Positions 1-6,148 of a stretch of 7,270 nt of DNA are shown in pieces (the first letter of the stretch is position 1; each line of letters opens with the position of its first letter). A model generated the notes under the pieces. The model saw only the letters and a list, made by a program, of their open reading frames with translations, was not told the DNA's origin and did no database searches. The translations under genes were made by a program, and so were the position numbers. Origin of the DNA: Planctomycetota bacterium (GTDB lineage: Bacteria > Planctomycetota > SZUA-567); the NCBI GenBank assembly GCA_031278535.1, contig JAITKH010000064.1:1-7270 (forward strand), in the 5' to 3' direction.

Positions 1-127
1 CCATGTCGGCCACGCCGACCGCCTGGTCGACGGACATGCCCATCAGCCGGCGCAGCGTCTTCGCCTGCCACTCGGCCGCCCGCGCCGCCGTTGCGGCGGC
101 GGCGGACCTGTTGGTGTTAGCCCTCAT
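1..127 (-). CDS. Unrecognised protein, N-terminal 42 residues only (runs off the left edge)
   Basis: An open frame begins with ATG at 127-125 and stays open to base 1, so the gene continues outside the window. The visible part begins MRANTNRSAAAATAARAAEW and goes on with an Ala- and Arg-rich, probably helical stretch, then QAKTLRRLMGMSVDQAVGVADM. An AAAGGG ribosome binding site lies about 8 bases upstream of the ATG. The gene follows the 98-residue gene after only 17 bases, so the two are probably co-transcribed. The LRRLMGMSVDQAVGVAD stretch could form short amphipathic helices, vaguely like part of a helix-turn-helix, but this is too little to assign a family. Codons almost all end in G or C, which fits real coding in a GC-rich genome. 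I do not recognise the product. Confidence 0.55.
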   Translation of the reverse strand, partial: MRANTNRSAAAATAARAAEWQAKTLRRLMGMSVDQAVGVADM

Positions 128-144
128 CGCAATGCCCTTTCCCG

Positions 145-441
145 TCAGTTCATGTTCACGCCGGCCCCGAACGGGTCGAACCCGGCCGCCCGGCGGGGCG
201 CGACCGTCGCCTTCATGGCGTGGCCGGAGACGGCGCCGCCGTCGGCGCCGATGCAGAACACCGACACCGGCTTGCCGGCGTAGGCGTCCCCGCCGGCGCT
301 CACCACCCGCGCAAGCGCCACCGCCGCCGCCTCGTCGCGGCCGACGGCCTCCACCGTCATCGACCACATGTAGACGCCGCCCTCGATGAACACGCTTCCG
401 CACACCAGATACACGGTCTTTTCGCCGTCCCCGCCGTCCAT
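145..441 (-). CDS. Small hypothetical protein, 98 aa
   Basis: I do not recognise this protein. It begins MDGGDGEKTVYLVCGSVFIE. It has a beta-like N-terminal half (TVYLVCGSVFIEGGVYMWSM), an Ala-rich helix near residues 35-48, another beta-like stretch (KPVSVFCIG), and a Gly/Ala-rich tail ending GVNMN. There is no signal peptide or membrane segment, and the two cysteines (about residues 14 and 63) form no metal motif. The start at 441 is chosen because AAGGGGG lies about 5 bases upstream. The frame is open back to an ATG at 591, but that extension is Arg-rich, looks non-coding, and its AGGGG sits only about 2 bases from the ATG. The next gene follows after 17 bases, which suggests a small operon. 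The composition is richer in Ala, Gly and GC than the genes to the right, so an accessory or mobile origin is possible but unproven. Confidence 0.55.
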   Translation of the reverse strand: MDGGDGEKTVYLVCGSVFIEGGVYMWSMTVEAVGRDEAAAVALARVVSAGGDAYAGKPVSVFCIGADGGAVSGHAMKATVAPRRAAGFDPFGAGVNMN

Positions 442-491
442 CGCCGCCCCCTTCGCGAATCGGGGACCGCCGTCCGGCGATCCCCAGGTGA

Positions 492-511
492 AACTTCTGC
501 GGAACTTCTGC
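492..511. repeat. Tandem 9-base direct repeat with 11-base period
   Basis: AACTTCTGC occurs at 492-500 and again at 503-511. The 11-base period is about one helical turn. The pair lies 51-70 bases upstream of the likely start of the 98-residue gene at 441. Four copies of GTCCGG (472, 519, 533, 565) sit in the same stretch. Spacing of one turn upstream of a gene suits a regulator binding to one DNA face, but I see no convincing promoter beside it. The function is a guess. Confidence 0.3.
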
Positions 512-567
512 AGTTGCCGTCCGGAAACAGCTGTCCGGCGAACGACAACGAGTCTGCGGCCGCTGTC

Positions 568-584
568 CGGCCCGCGTCGGGCCG
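568..584. repeat. Short perfect palindrome CGGCCCG-CGT-CGGGCCG
   Basis: Seven-base arms flank a three-base loop in the 259-base spacer between the reductase gene and the 98-residue gene. No run of T follows on either strand, so it does not look like an intrinsic terminator. The same arms, with an AA loop, recur in the dctP leader at 7166-7181. It could be a regulator site, a REP-like element, or chance in GC-rich DNA. Confidence 0.35.
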
Positions 585-700
585 TGAGCATTACCCCTTG
601 ATGCCAAAGTTGTTATTGTCACGAAAACGACAGGCAGACGGTGTGGTGGTGGGTACGGTTTGACACGCTATGGGTTATAGATCAAAATGCAGGGACAGGA

Positions 701-1873
701 TCATGCCCCGACGGCTAGGACCGCCGCCGCCTTGGACATCAGGCCGGCAATCGGAATGTGCTGCGGACACTTGTCTTCGCACGCCTTGCAGCCGACGCAG
801 TTCTCCGCCTTTTCCTGCGACGTCATGGTCATGCCGTAGAGATTCCTCGCCCTCTCCATGACATCCTTGACGTCGGAGAGGCAATATTCATTGTATAACG
901 AGAAAATTTTCGGTATGGCCACGCCCTGGGGACACGGCAGGCAATACCCGCAGGCGGTGCAGTTGGCGTCGAGTCGTCCGGAGAAATGCGCCCGTACCCG
1001 ATCCAGGGCTGCCGAATCGGCAGGCGTGAAGGCTTCCCTGGCAACGGACTCGGCTATGCGTACGTTCTCCTCCACCTGCGCCATCGCACTCATGCCGGAA
1101 AGAACCACTCCAACCTCGGGCTGGTTCCAAAGCCACCGGAGCGCCCAGTCGACCGGTGACCAATCTGGCCGTCTCTCGCGCAACACTTCCCGGCAGGCAT
1201 CGGGCAGATTGCTGACCAGGAACCCGCCCCGCAGCGGTTCCATGATCACCAGTCCCAGGCCCCTGGCATAGGCGTCGGCAAGCCCGCGCCAACCCGCCTG
1301 GTAGTCGACGTCCAGATAGTTGTACTGGATCTGCGCCATCTCCCAATCATACGCCGCCAAAACCTGCCGGAAAAGGCTGTATTGATCGTGGAAGGAAAAA
1401 GCCGGGTGACGGATGCGCCCGTCCTTGCGGGCCGCGTCGAGAAAGGAGAAGACGCCCAATTCCCGCATCTTTGGCCATACCGGAGCCACAATGTTATGGA
1501 CAAGGTAGAGATCGAGATACCCGGTTCCCAGGCGCCGCAGTTGGCCGTCGAGAATTCTGTCCATGTCGGCCCGGGTTTCGACAGCCCAAGTGGGGAGTTT
1601 GGTGGCAAGAAAAACCCTCTCGCGGTATCCGTCGGCCAGGGCCTGGCGCACCACATCCTCGCTTCGCCCCGGTTTCATGTGGTCGGTCCCGTGATACGGA
1701 TAGGCGGTATCGACATAGTTGACGCCGCCATCGATTGCCTTCCGAATCATGCGGATCGCTTCAGGAACGTCCACCGAGTCAGGCTTGCTTTTGTCGAGAA
1801 GCGGCAGGCGCATACACCCGAACCCGAGGAGCGAAACATCGAGGCCGGTCTTGCCAAGCTTGCGTTTTATCAT
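701..1873 (-). CDS. Aldo/keto reductase with C-terminal [4Fe-4S] cysteine motifs
   Basis: This 390-residue NAD(P)H-type oxidoreductase has an aldo/keto reductase barrel followed by a ferredoxin-like tail, the architecture of COG1453-type reductases. It begins MIKRKLGKTGLDVSLLGFGC. The catalytic tetrad is visible: Asp55 and Tyr60 (NYVDTAYPYHG), Lys92 (ATKLP) and His126 (LYLVHN). Near the C-terminus are CTACGYCLPCP (Cys305, 308, 311, 314) and CVGCKACEDKCP (Cys359, 362, 365, 369), eight cysteines in all, enough for two [4Fe-4S] clusters. The substrate is unknown; the tail suggests electron exchange with a ferredoxin-like partner in the cytoplasm. The ATG at 1873 is chosen because AAAGGA lies about 6 bases upstream. 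An in-frame TTG at 1897 would add 8 residues but would place the ribosome binding site inside the gene. It stands alone, with its own promoter at 1901-1928 and no close gene partner. The family call is firm; the substrate is not. Confidence 0.93.
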   Translation of the reverse strand: MIKRKLGKTGLDVSLLGFGCMRLPLLDKSKPDSVDVPEAIRMIRKAIDGGVNYVDTAYPYHGTDHMKPGRSEDVVRQALADGYRERVFLATKLPTWAVETRADMDRILDGQLRRLGTGYLDLYLVHNIVAPVWPKMRELGVFSFLDAARKDGRIRHPAFSFHDQYSLFRQVLAAYDWEMAQIQYNYLDVDYQAGWRGLADAYARGLGLVIMEPLRGGFLVSNLPDACREVLRERRPDWSPVDWALRWLWNQPEVGVVLSGMSAMAQVEENVRIAESVAREAFTPADSAALDRVRAHFSGRLDANCTACGYCLPCPQGVAIPKIFSLYNEYCLSDVKDVMERARNLYGMTMTSQEKAENCVGCKACEDKCPQHIPIAGLMSKAAAVLAVGA

Positions 1874-1900
1874 AACGGTTCCTTTCCGCTCGGACAAAAA

Positions 1901-1928
1901 ATTATATTCCGAAATGCTCCACTGTCAA
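1901..1928 (-). promoter_or_regulatory. Sigma-70 promoter of the aldo/keto reductase gene
   Basis: On the minus strand TTGACA (1928-1923) is followed after 16 bases by TATAAT (1906-1901). Both boxes match the consensus at all six positions. Transcription should start near 1894, giving a leader of about 20 bases that contains the AAAGGA ribosome binding site. Such a perfect promoter predicts strong basal transcription unless it is repressed. TTCCGAA motifs lie in the spacer (1907-1913) and just upstream of the -35 box (1933-1939). Confidence 0.85.
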
Positions 1929-1930
1929 GC

Positions 1931-1941
1931 GATTCCGAATC
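1931..1941. promoter_or_regulatory. Possible operator: GATTC-C-GAATC palindrome next to the -35 box
   Basis: This 11-base perfect inverted repeat with a one-base centre begins two bases upstream of the -35 box of the reductase promoter. Its core ATTCCGAA occurs again at 1906-1913, across the edge of the -10 box, 26 bases away. Two like half-sites bracketing a perfect promoter fit a repressor or an activator pair. No matching regulator gene is in the window, so this is inference from position only. Confidence 0.4.
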
Positions 1942-2086
1942 CGGACGCCTATACCGGCGGGGCCTACGCATGAAGATTTCCCGGCTCATGTTCTCGAATA
2001 AGTGACGAACATATCAATCTGTATTGGGAACCATGAGTTGATTCTTGCGATCGCTTGTTTGCGGACATGAACCAATTTCCCTTGAG

Positions 2087-2103
2087 TAACTGAAGTTTTG
2101 CAA
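2087..2103 (+). repeat. Left terminal inverted repeat of the IS
   Basis: TAACTGAAGTTTTGCAA, identical over 17 bases to the reverse complement of 3042-3058. It lies just downstream of the transposase stop codon at 2148-2146. Confidence 0.85.
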
Positions 2104-2145
2104 AGTGGGCATTTGAACCGCCAACTGTCCAATTTATAAGGCTCG

Positions 2146-2958
2146 TTACCCAAGCGCCAGCTCGACGCAGACTTTTTCGGACGGCCAAGCATGCTCCCGT
2201 ACCTTCTCGACGATCCAGCGAATGGTTTTGGCCAGCATGTCGCGAAGCACGGAGCGTCAGACGTCGCCAATCGTCGATGCCAGCGCTGCGGACCAATCAT
2301 GTGCACGGTTGCCTCGCATCTGCGGCAACAACATGCGCCAGGAAAACGAGGCAGGAATGCCGGGCTTGGCCCTCGCCGCTTCTCAACTGACAGTCTCCTG
2401 GCCCCAGGTGCCGCTTTCCGTTCCGATGAAACGTCTCCATACCGGTCCAACGATGGCGATACGCCCCCACAATGCGCTTTACTTCCCGATTCACTTGGTT
2501 GGTGATGACGATTTTGGATGCGATGGCTTCATATTGGCCCTTCCACAGGATAACCACCCTGACCTTGTGGTCCAGCCGGGGGATGCGAATGCTGCGTGGT
2601 CCCAAAAGTAGCCGATATCCTCAATGAACTTGCCGTTGTGGTCGACAAGCATGTCGTCAATGACAATAACGCCATACTTGAAGTAGCGGATATCATGGCG
2701 CTTTTGCAGTTCGGCGAGTCGAGCCTCATTGAGGGCGGACACGTCCCAGGGCGATTCGTTCAGCCAACGATTGAGGCAGGACTGGTCGGTAGTGTCGACG
2801 AATTCGGCGTTTATCCCGTTGACGGTTTTACGCTGGGCAGTGTAGAGCCCGGCGAGGTATTCGCCAAGGTGCTGCCTCTGCCGCTGATTCTAAAAGAGAG
2901 GACCGAAAACGACAAGTGATTGCTCGACCACTTCCGGAAAACGAACTATGCCTGGCAC
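2146..2958 (-). pseudogene. Broken DDE transposase (IS701-like)
   Basis: The remnant is read in pieces. From a GTG at 2958, with AGGAGG 6 bases upstream, it runs PGIVRFPEVVEQSLVVFGPLF and meets TAG at 2892-2890. It continues in the same frame with RQHLGEYLAGLYTAQRKTVN, then VIVIDDMLVDHNGKFIED carrying the first catalytic Asp, and GYFWDHA. At about 2600 the frame changes and the sequence jumps to RSIRIPRLDHKVRVVILWK, so the centre of the gene, expected to hold the second catalytic Asp, has been deleted. YRHRWTGMETFHRNGKRHLG follows and holds the catalytic Glu. Near 2331 a second frameshift is needed to reach LLPQMRGNRAHDW, then TGA at 2259-2257, then RSVLRDMLAKTIRWIVEKV and the original TAA stop at 2148-2146. 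A protein this damaged cannot be active. The exact IS family is from memory of its motifs. Confidence 0.88.
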
Positions 2959-3041
2959 GGGCATCCTCCTGGCAACTTTTTCCGGATCACATGCCTCTGT
3001 TATCGCTTTTCAACCTTCGTAGATCAGGCCCATTCCTCAAG

Positions 3042-3058
3042 TTGCAAAACTTCAGTTA
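3042..3058 (-). repeat. Right terminal inverted repeat of the IS
   Basis: Reverse complement of the left repeat with no mismatch over 17 bases. It lies upstream of the transposase start and 43 bases from the tadA stop codon. Confidence 0.85.
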
Positions 3059-3100
3059 TAGAGAAAAACATGAAAAATCATCGTGTACAGTGGCCGCATG

Positions 3101-3562
3101 TCACATGCTCCGCCTTTTCTTGAAAAAATCGCGGAGCAATTGCCCGCAGGCATCGGCCATAAGTCCGGATTCGACCTGGACCATATGGTTCAGTTTTTTG
3201 CAGCCAAGCACGTTGAGAACCGAGCCGCAGGCGCCGGCCTTGGGATCAGGGGCGCCGTACACCAGGCGGGGAATCCTGGCCAAAACCAGGGCGCCGGCGC
3301 ACATGGCACAGGGTTCCAGCGTCACATACATGACGCAGTCCTCCAGGCGCCAGTTCCCCAATGCCGCCGCCGCTTGGGTGAGAGCAAGAATCTCGGCGTG
3401 GGCGGTGGGATCCTGGAGAGTTTCACGCTGATTGTGCGCCCTGGCAAGCAGGCGATCATAACGATAGACAACCGCGCCGACCGGCGTTTCCCCCACCTCG
3501 GCCGCTTCAGACGCGGCGCGTATGGCTTGGCGCATGCGATCGACGTCGGCATCATCCATCAT
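3101..3562 (-). CDS. tadA: tRNA-specific adenosine-34 deaminase
   Basis: The 153-residue product deaminates adenosine 34 to inosine in the anticodon of tRNA-Arg(ACG), which allows reading of CGU, CGC and CGA codons. It is a cytoplasmic zinc enzyme of the cytidine deaminase fold. The zinc-site motifs are plain: TAHAEILAL with His55 and the proton-shuttling Glu57, and LEPCAMCAGA with Cys85 and Cys88. GETPVGAVV near residues 24-32 and the C-terminal LLRDFFKKRR are typical of TadA, and the length is usual for the family. The ATG at 3562 overlaps the ruvC stop as ATGA, so translation is probably coupled; only a weak GGA-type ribosome site precedes it. A second ATG directly follows and could equally serve. 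No clear terminator lies between its stop and the IS. Confidence 0.95.
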   Translation of the reverse strand: MMDDADVDRMRQAIRAASEAAEVGETPVGAVVYRYDRLLARAHNQRETLQDPTAHAEILALTQAAAALGNWRLEDCVMYVTLEPCAMCAGALVLARIPRLVYGAPDPKAGACGSVLNVLGCKKLNHMVQVESGLMADACGQLLRDFFKKRRSM

Positions 3563-4164
3563 GCCCGGTTCCGTTTCCGGCCGGGAACAAACGACGGCGG
3601 CAATTGCCGGACCACCATTTCCGGAAGCGGGCCGCGGCGAGGAAGGTGGCCGTGAACCGCAGTGACACGCCCGGTTTCCGGAAATTCTAGGTGTCGCGCA
3701 TGGGTAATGGCGATGGCCAGAGCATCGGCTTCGTGATCGGTGGCCGGAAGTTCGGCAAGGGAAAGAAGAACCTGAACCATCCTCCGGACCTGTTCCTTGT
3801 CGGCGCGGCCGCTGCCGGCCACGGCCCGCTTGACAAGAGCGGGCTCATAGCCTTTTGCTTCCAAGCCCCTTTCCGCCGCCGCCAGCAATGCAACTCCCCT
3901 GGCTTCGCCGATAGCAATGGCGGTCCTTGGGTTCCGACCGGCGAAGACCGTCTCCATCGCCGCCGATCCGGGACGGTAGGATTCCATAACCTCGCGGAGT
4001 CCCCTGAAAATAACGACAAGGCGTTCTTGAAGCGTCCTTGCCGGAGCGGAAATGCACCCGGAGGCCAAGCGAACCAATGCCCGGCTCCTGACTTCGATCA
4101 CGCCATACCCGACATTTCTGGTTCCGGGATCGATACCGATGATACGCGGCGGCGACTGCGTCAT
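3559..4164 (-). CDS. ruvC: Crossover junction endodeoxyribonuclease RuvC
   Basis: The 201-residue product is the Holliday junction resolvase, which acts as a dimer with the RuvAB branch-migration motor in recombinational repair. Catalytic acidic residues are visible: Asp12 in IIGIDPGTRNVGYGVIE, Glu71 in AAMETVFAGRNP, and Asp147 in HEADALAIAITH. The position three before Asp147 is His144. The Thermus enzyme also has His there, while E. coli has Asp, so activity is expected. Beyond the core is a tail of about 45 residues, Pro- and Arg-rich and ending GRKRNRA, which makes the protein longer than the 173-residue E. coli enzyme. The ATG at 4164 is chosen because it puts IIGIDPG at the usual distance from the N-terminus, with GGAAGAG about 8 bases upstream; the frame is open further back but that part looks non-coding. 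The gene sits 80 bases after dctM and overlaps tadA. ruvA and ruvB are not in the window. Confidence 0.95.
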   Translation of the reverse strand: MTQSPPRIIGIDPGTRNVGYGVIEVRSRALVRLASGCISAPARTLQERLVVIFRGLREVMESYRPGSAAMETVFAGRNPRTAIAIGEARGVALLAAAERGLEAKGYEPALVKRAVAGSGRADKEQVRRMVQVLLSLAELPATDHEADALAIAITHARHLEFPETGRVTAVHGHLPRRGPLPEMVVRQLPPSFVPGRKRNRA

Positions 4165-4244
4165 TTCCCGATCTCTTCCAACGGCGGCGTTTTGAACGGC
4201 GGCCGGCTCCATCCCCGCAATCCCGGACGAAAGGCAATGTCGCC

Positions 4245-5537
4245 TTAATATCTGGCTACGCCGAAAATCCAGTCCGGCACGACGAGGGACACCGACGGGA
4301 ACAGAACCAGGACGGCGATGACGACAATGATGGCGACGTAGAAGGAGAATGACTCCCGGACCGTCTCCTCCGGCGAACATTCCAGAATCGTCGACGTGGT
4401 GTAGAGAGCCACTCCTACCGGCGGGGTCATGACGCCGAAAGTCACGACCGTCATCATCACAATGCCGAAATGCACCGGATCCACCCCGACGGACTTCGCC
4501 ACGGGCAGGAGGATGGGGGTCATCAGCAGGGCGATCACCGTCGTTTCCATGAACATCCCGAGACCGAGGAGGAGCAGGATGATGATGAAGAGCATCAGAT
4601 GCGGATTCGTGGTAACCGTCATGAGCACCGACGCTATCCCCTGCGGCAAACGGTCGTAGACCACGCCGTAGCCGAAAATGCCGGAAAAGGCGAGGATGAG
4701 GGTGATGGCGGAAATGTCCCGCACGCTGTCGAAGAGCGTCTTCCGAAAAGATTCCCAGGTAAGTTCCTTATAAATGAAGGCGCCGACGAACATGGCGTAG
4801 AAGGTGGCGAAGGCGCCGGATTCGGAAGGCGTCATGATGCCGTAGCGGATGAAGATCAGGAGGAGGATGGGGAAAAGAAGTGCCCAGACGCACTCGATGC
4901 AGGAACGGACGATTTCCCATGGTCCGGCCATGGACGACTTTTCCGGAATATAACCGCGGCGACGGGCGGAAAAGGACACTCCGGCCATGAGCGCGGCCAT
5001 CATCAGCAGGCCGGGAATGATGCCGGCGGCGAACAGTCGCCCGATCGAGACCTCTCCAACCGAGCCGTAGATGATTAGGCCCATGCTTGGGGGGATTGTC
5101 GCGACGATGAGGGCGGACAGGCCGTTGATGCCGGCCGACCAGCCCCGGGTATAGCCGCGCCGGAGCATTTCCGGGCCAAGGATGCGGCTTTCCATGGCCG
5201 CGTCGGCGACTGCCGATCCGGAGACGCCGCCCATCAGCGTGGACATGACACACGAAACCTGGCCGATGTTTCCATACATGTGGCCGGTCAGGACGTTCGA
5301 CAGTTTCATGATGCGACTGGTGATGCCGGTATTGTTCATGAGGTTGCCGGCGAAAATAAAAAGGGGAATGGCGAGCATGGTGAAGGACTGGGTGGTGGAG
5401 AGCGCCTTCTGTACCGTTATGGTGAGGGGAATCTGATCCGTGAACCAGAAGAAGGAGAAGCCGGAAATCCCGATGGCGAACGCCACCGGCATGCCAAGAA
5501 GGAGCAGAACGAGGAAGACGGCGAAGACCACGCCCAT
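4245..5537 (-). CDS. dctM: TRAP transporter large permease subunit (DctM family)
   Basis: This 430-residue inner-membrane protein is the sodium-coupled transport channel of a TRAP transporter; it imports the substrate delivered by the binding protein. Nearly the whole length is hydrophobic, consistent with the roughly twelve helices and two re-entrant hairpins of the family. Signature stretches are AIPLFIFAGNLMNNTGIT (about 56-73), GGVSGSAVADAA (about 103-114), TIPPSMGLIIYG (about 147-158) and MTPPVGVALYTTS (about 370-382). The first and last thirds show the repeat-like similarity known for the fold. The length is normal. GGAGG lies about 8 bases before the ATG, inside the end of dctQ, and only one base separates the dctQ stop from this start. 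The three TRAP genes are therefore a single transcription unit. The gene symbol follows family naming and does not imply that C4-dicarboxylate is the substrate. Confidence 0.96.
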   Translation of the reverse strand: MGVVFAVFLVLLLLGMPVAFAIGISGFSFFWFTDQIPLTITVQKALSTTQSFTMLAIPLFIFAGNLMNNTGITSRIMKLSNVLTGHMYGNIGQVSCVMSTLMGGVSGSAVADAAMESRILGPEMLRRGYTRGWSAGINGLSALIVATIPPSMGLIIYGSVGEVSIGRLFAAGIIPGLLMMAALMAGVSFSARRRGYIPEKSSMAGPWEIVRSCIECVWALLFPILLLIFIRYGIMTPSESGAFATFYAMFVGAFIYKELTWESFRKTLFDSVRDISAITLILAFSGIFGYGVVYDRLPQGIASVLMTVTTNPHLMLFIIILLLLGLGMFMETTVIALLMTPILLPVAKSVGVDPVHFGIVMMTVVTFGVMTPPVGVALYTTSTILECSPEETVRESFSFYVAIIVVIAVLVLFPSVSLVVPDWIFGVARY

Positions 5538-5538
5538 G

Positions 5539-6018
5539 TCAGTTTCCTCCCCTTGCGGCCGGCTCCCGGAACATGCGCAGGAGCTTTGCGGAAAGCGATA
5601 CGATCATCAGGGCCGAACCGACCGGAACGCTCAGCGTACACCAGGAATAACTGATCTCGGTGGCTTGGAACATCCGCTTCCAGTTCTGGATCAGCAGGGG
5701 AATTCCGTAGCGTACCAGGATGAGCAGGAAGACGATCATCATCAGGTAGAAGACGACGTTCAACCATTTCCGGAACGCCGGCGGCAGCATGTTCTGGAAG
5801 AGGTCCACACTGATCAGGTTGGTTTCGCGGATGACCACGTCGCCGCCGAGAAACACCATCCAGGCGAAGATGAGCATGGAAATGTCCACAGCCCAGTTGA
5901 GCGGATGCCCCAGGGTCCTGGCGATGGCGGATAGAAATACCAGGAGGGCGATGGCGAGCAGAAGAATCGCGGTCAGCCAGCGCTCGAAAACGCAAAAGAC
6001 CCCGTATGCCCTTGTCAT
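5539..6018 (-). CDS. dctQ: TRAP transporter small permease subunit (DctQ family)
   Basis: The 159-residue inner-membrane protein pairs with DctM and is needed for assembly and docking of the binding protein. Four membrane segments are visible at about residues 14-36, 46-60, 86-106 and 126-147. The loop HPLNWAVDISMLIFAWMVFLG matches the conserved DctQ region, with Trp, Asp and the FxWxxFLGG pattern, and SVPVGSALM near residues 130-138 is the usual start of the last helix. The protein ends in a basic tail. AGGAGG lies 9 bases upstream of the ATG. The gene lies 130 bases downstream of dctP, the widest gap in the transporter operon, and that gap holds a stem-loop. Confidence 0.93.
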   Translation of the reverse strand: MTRAYGVFCVFERWLTAILLLAIALLVFLSAIARTLGHPLNWAVDISMLIFAWMVFLGGDVVIRETNLISVDLFQNMLPPAFRKWLNVVFYLMMIVFLLILVRYGIPLLIQNWKRMFQATEISYSWCTLSVPVGSALMIVSLSAKLLRMFREPAARGGN

Positions 6019-6084
6019 AAAGGTCGCCCTCCTTCAATGCGCCGCCATCCCCTGCGGACGAGGCTTGCCGAATCACCTGACAAA

Positions 6085-6132
6085 CCCGATCCGCTTCCCC
6101 GCAACCGCGGCGGAAAACCGGAAAGGATCGGG
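6085..6132 (-). promoter_or_regulatory. Stem-loop in the dctP-dctQ spacer
   Basis: Eight-base arms CCCGATCC and GGATCGGG (6085-6092 and 6125-6132) enclose 32 bases that hold a further inner pairing (CCGC with GCGG). In the transcript the right arm is followed by UUUGUC, a weak U tract. It may act as a partial terminator or as an RNase barrier that keeps dctP message more abundant than dctQM, as is common where a binding protein is needed in excess. The long loop makes a strong terminator unlikely. Confidence 0.45.
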
Positions 6133-6148
6133 CTTGAAAAGGCGTTGA

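Larger units (their letters stand above)
2087..3058 (-). mobile_element. Degenerate insertion sequence with intact 17-bp inverted ends
   Basis: A DDE transposase relic is bounded by perfect inverted copies of TAACTGAAGTTTTGCAA (2087-2103 and 3042-3058). The element is 972 bases long, shorter than an intact relative would be because the centre of the transposase gene is missing. Both ends lie outside the coding remnant: about 42 bases beyond its stop and 84 bases beyond its start. Protein motifs suggest the IS701-like (DDE_5) group; this is from memory of the family, not a search. The flanks show no obvious target duplication beyond TA next to the repeats. It lies between the 3' end of tadA and the promoter of the reductase, and appears to interrupt neither. 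Confidence 0.85.

Noticed and set aside
3..389. Plus-strand frame with long runs of Arg and Pro
   Set aside because: The low-complexity translation is a by-product of GC-rich DNA antisense to the two small genes.
1382..2005. Plus-strand open frame of 207 codons opposite the reductase start and promoter
   Set aside because: It is antisense to the conserved barrel region and runs across the reductase promoter. It has no domain.
2890..2892. In-frame TAG in the transposase as a recoded amino acid
   Set aside because: Other stops, frameshifts and a central deletion in the same gene show plain decay, and the other genes here end normally.
4165..4380. N-terminal extension of RuvC by 72 residues
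   Set aside because: It overlaps the dctM coding end, is Arg-rich, and would place the IDPG motif far from its usual N-terminal position.
4470..5078. Plus-strand open frame of 202 codons rich in His, Glu and Asp opposite dctM
   Set aside because: The composition is what a hydrophobic membrane gene gives when read on the other strand. There is no family motif.
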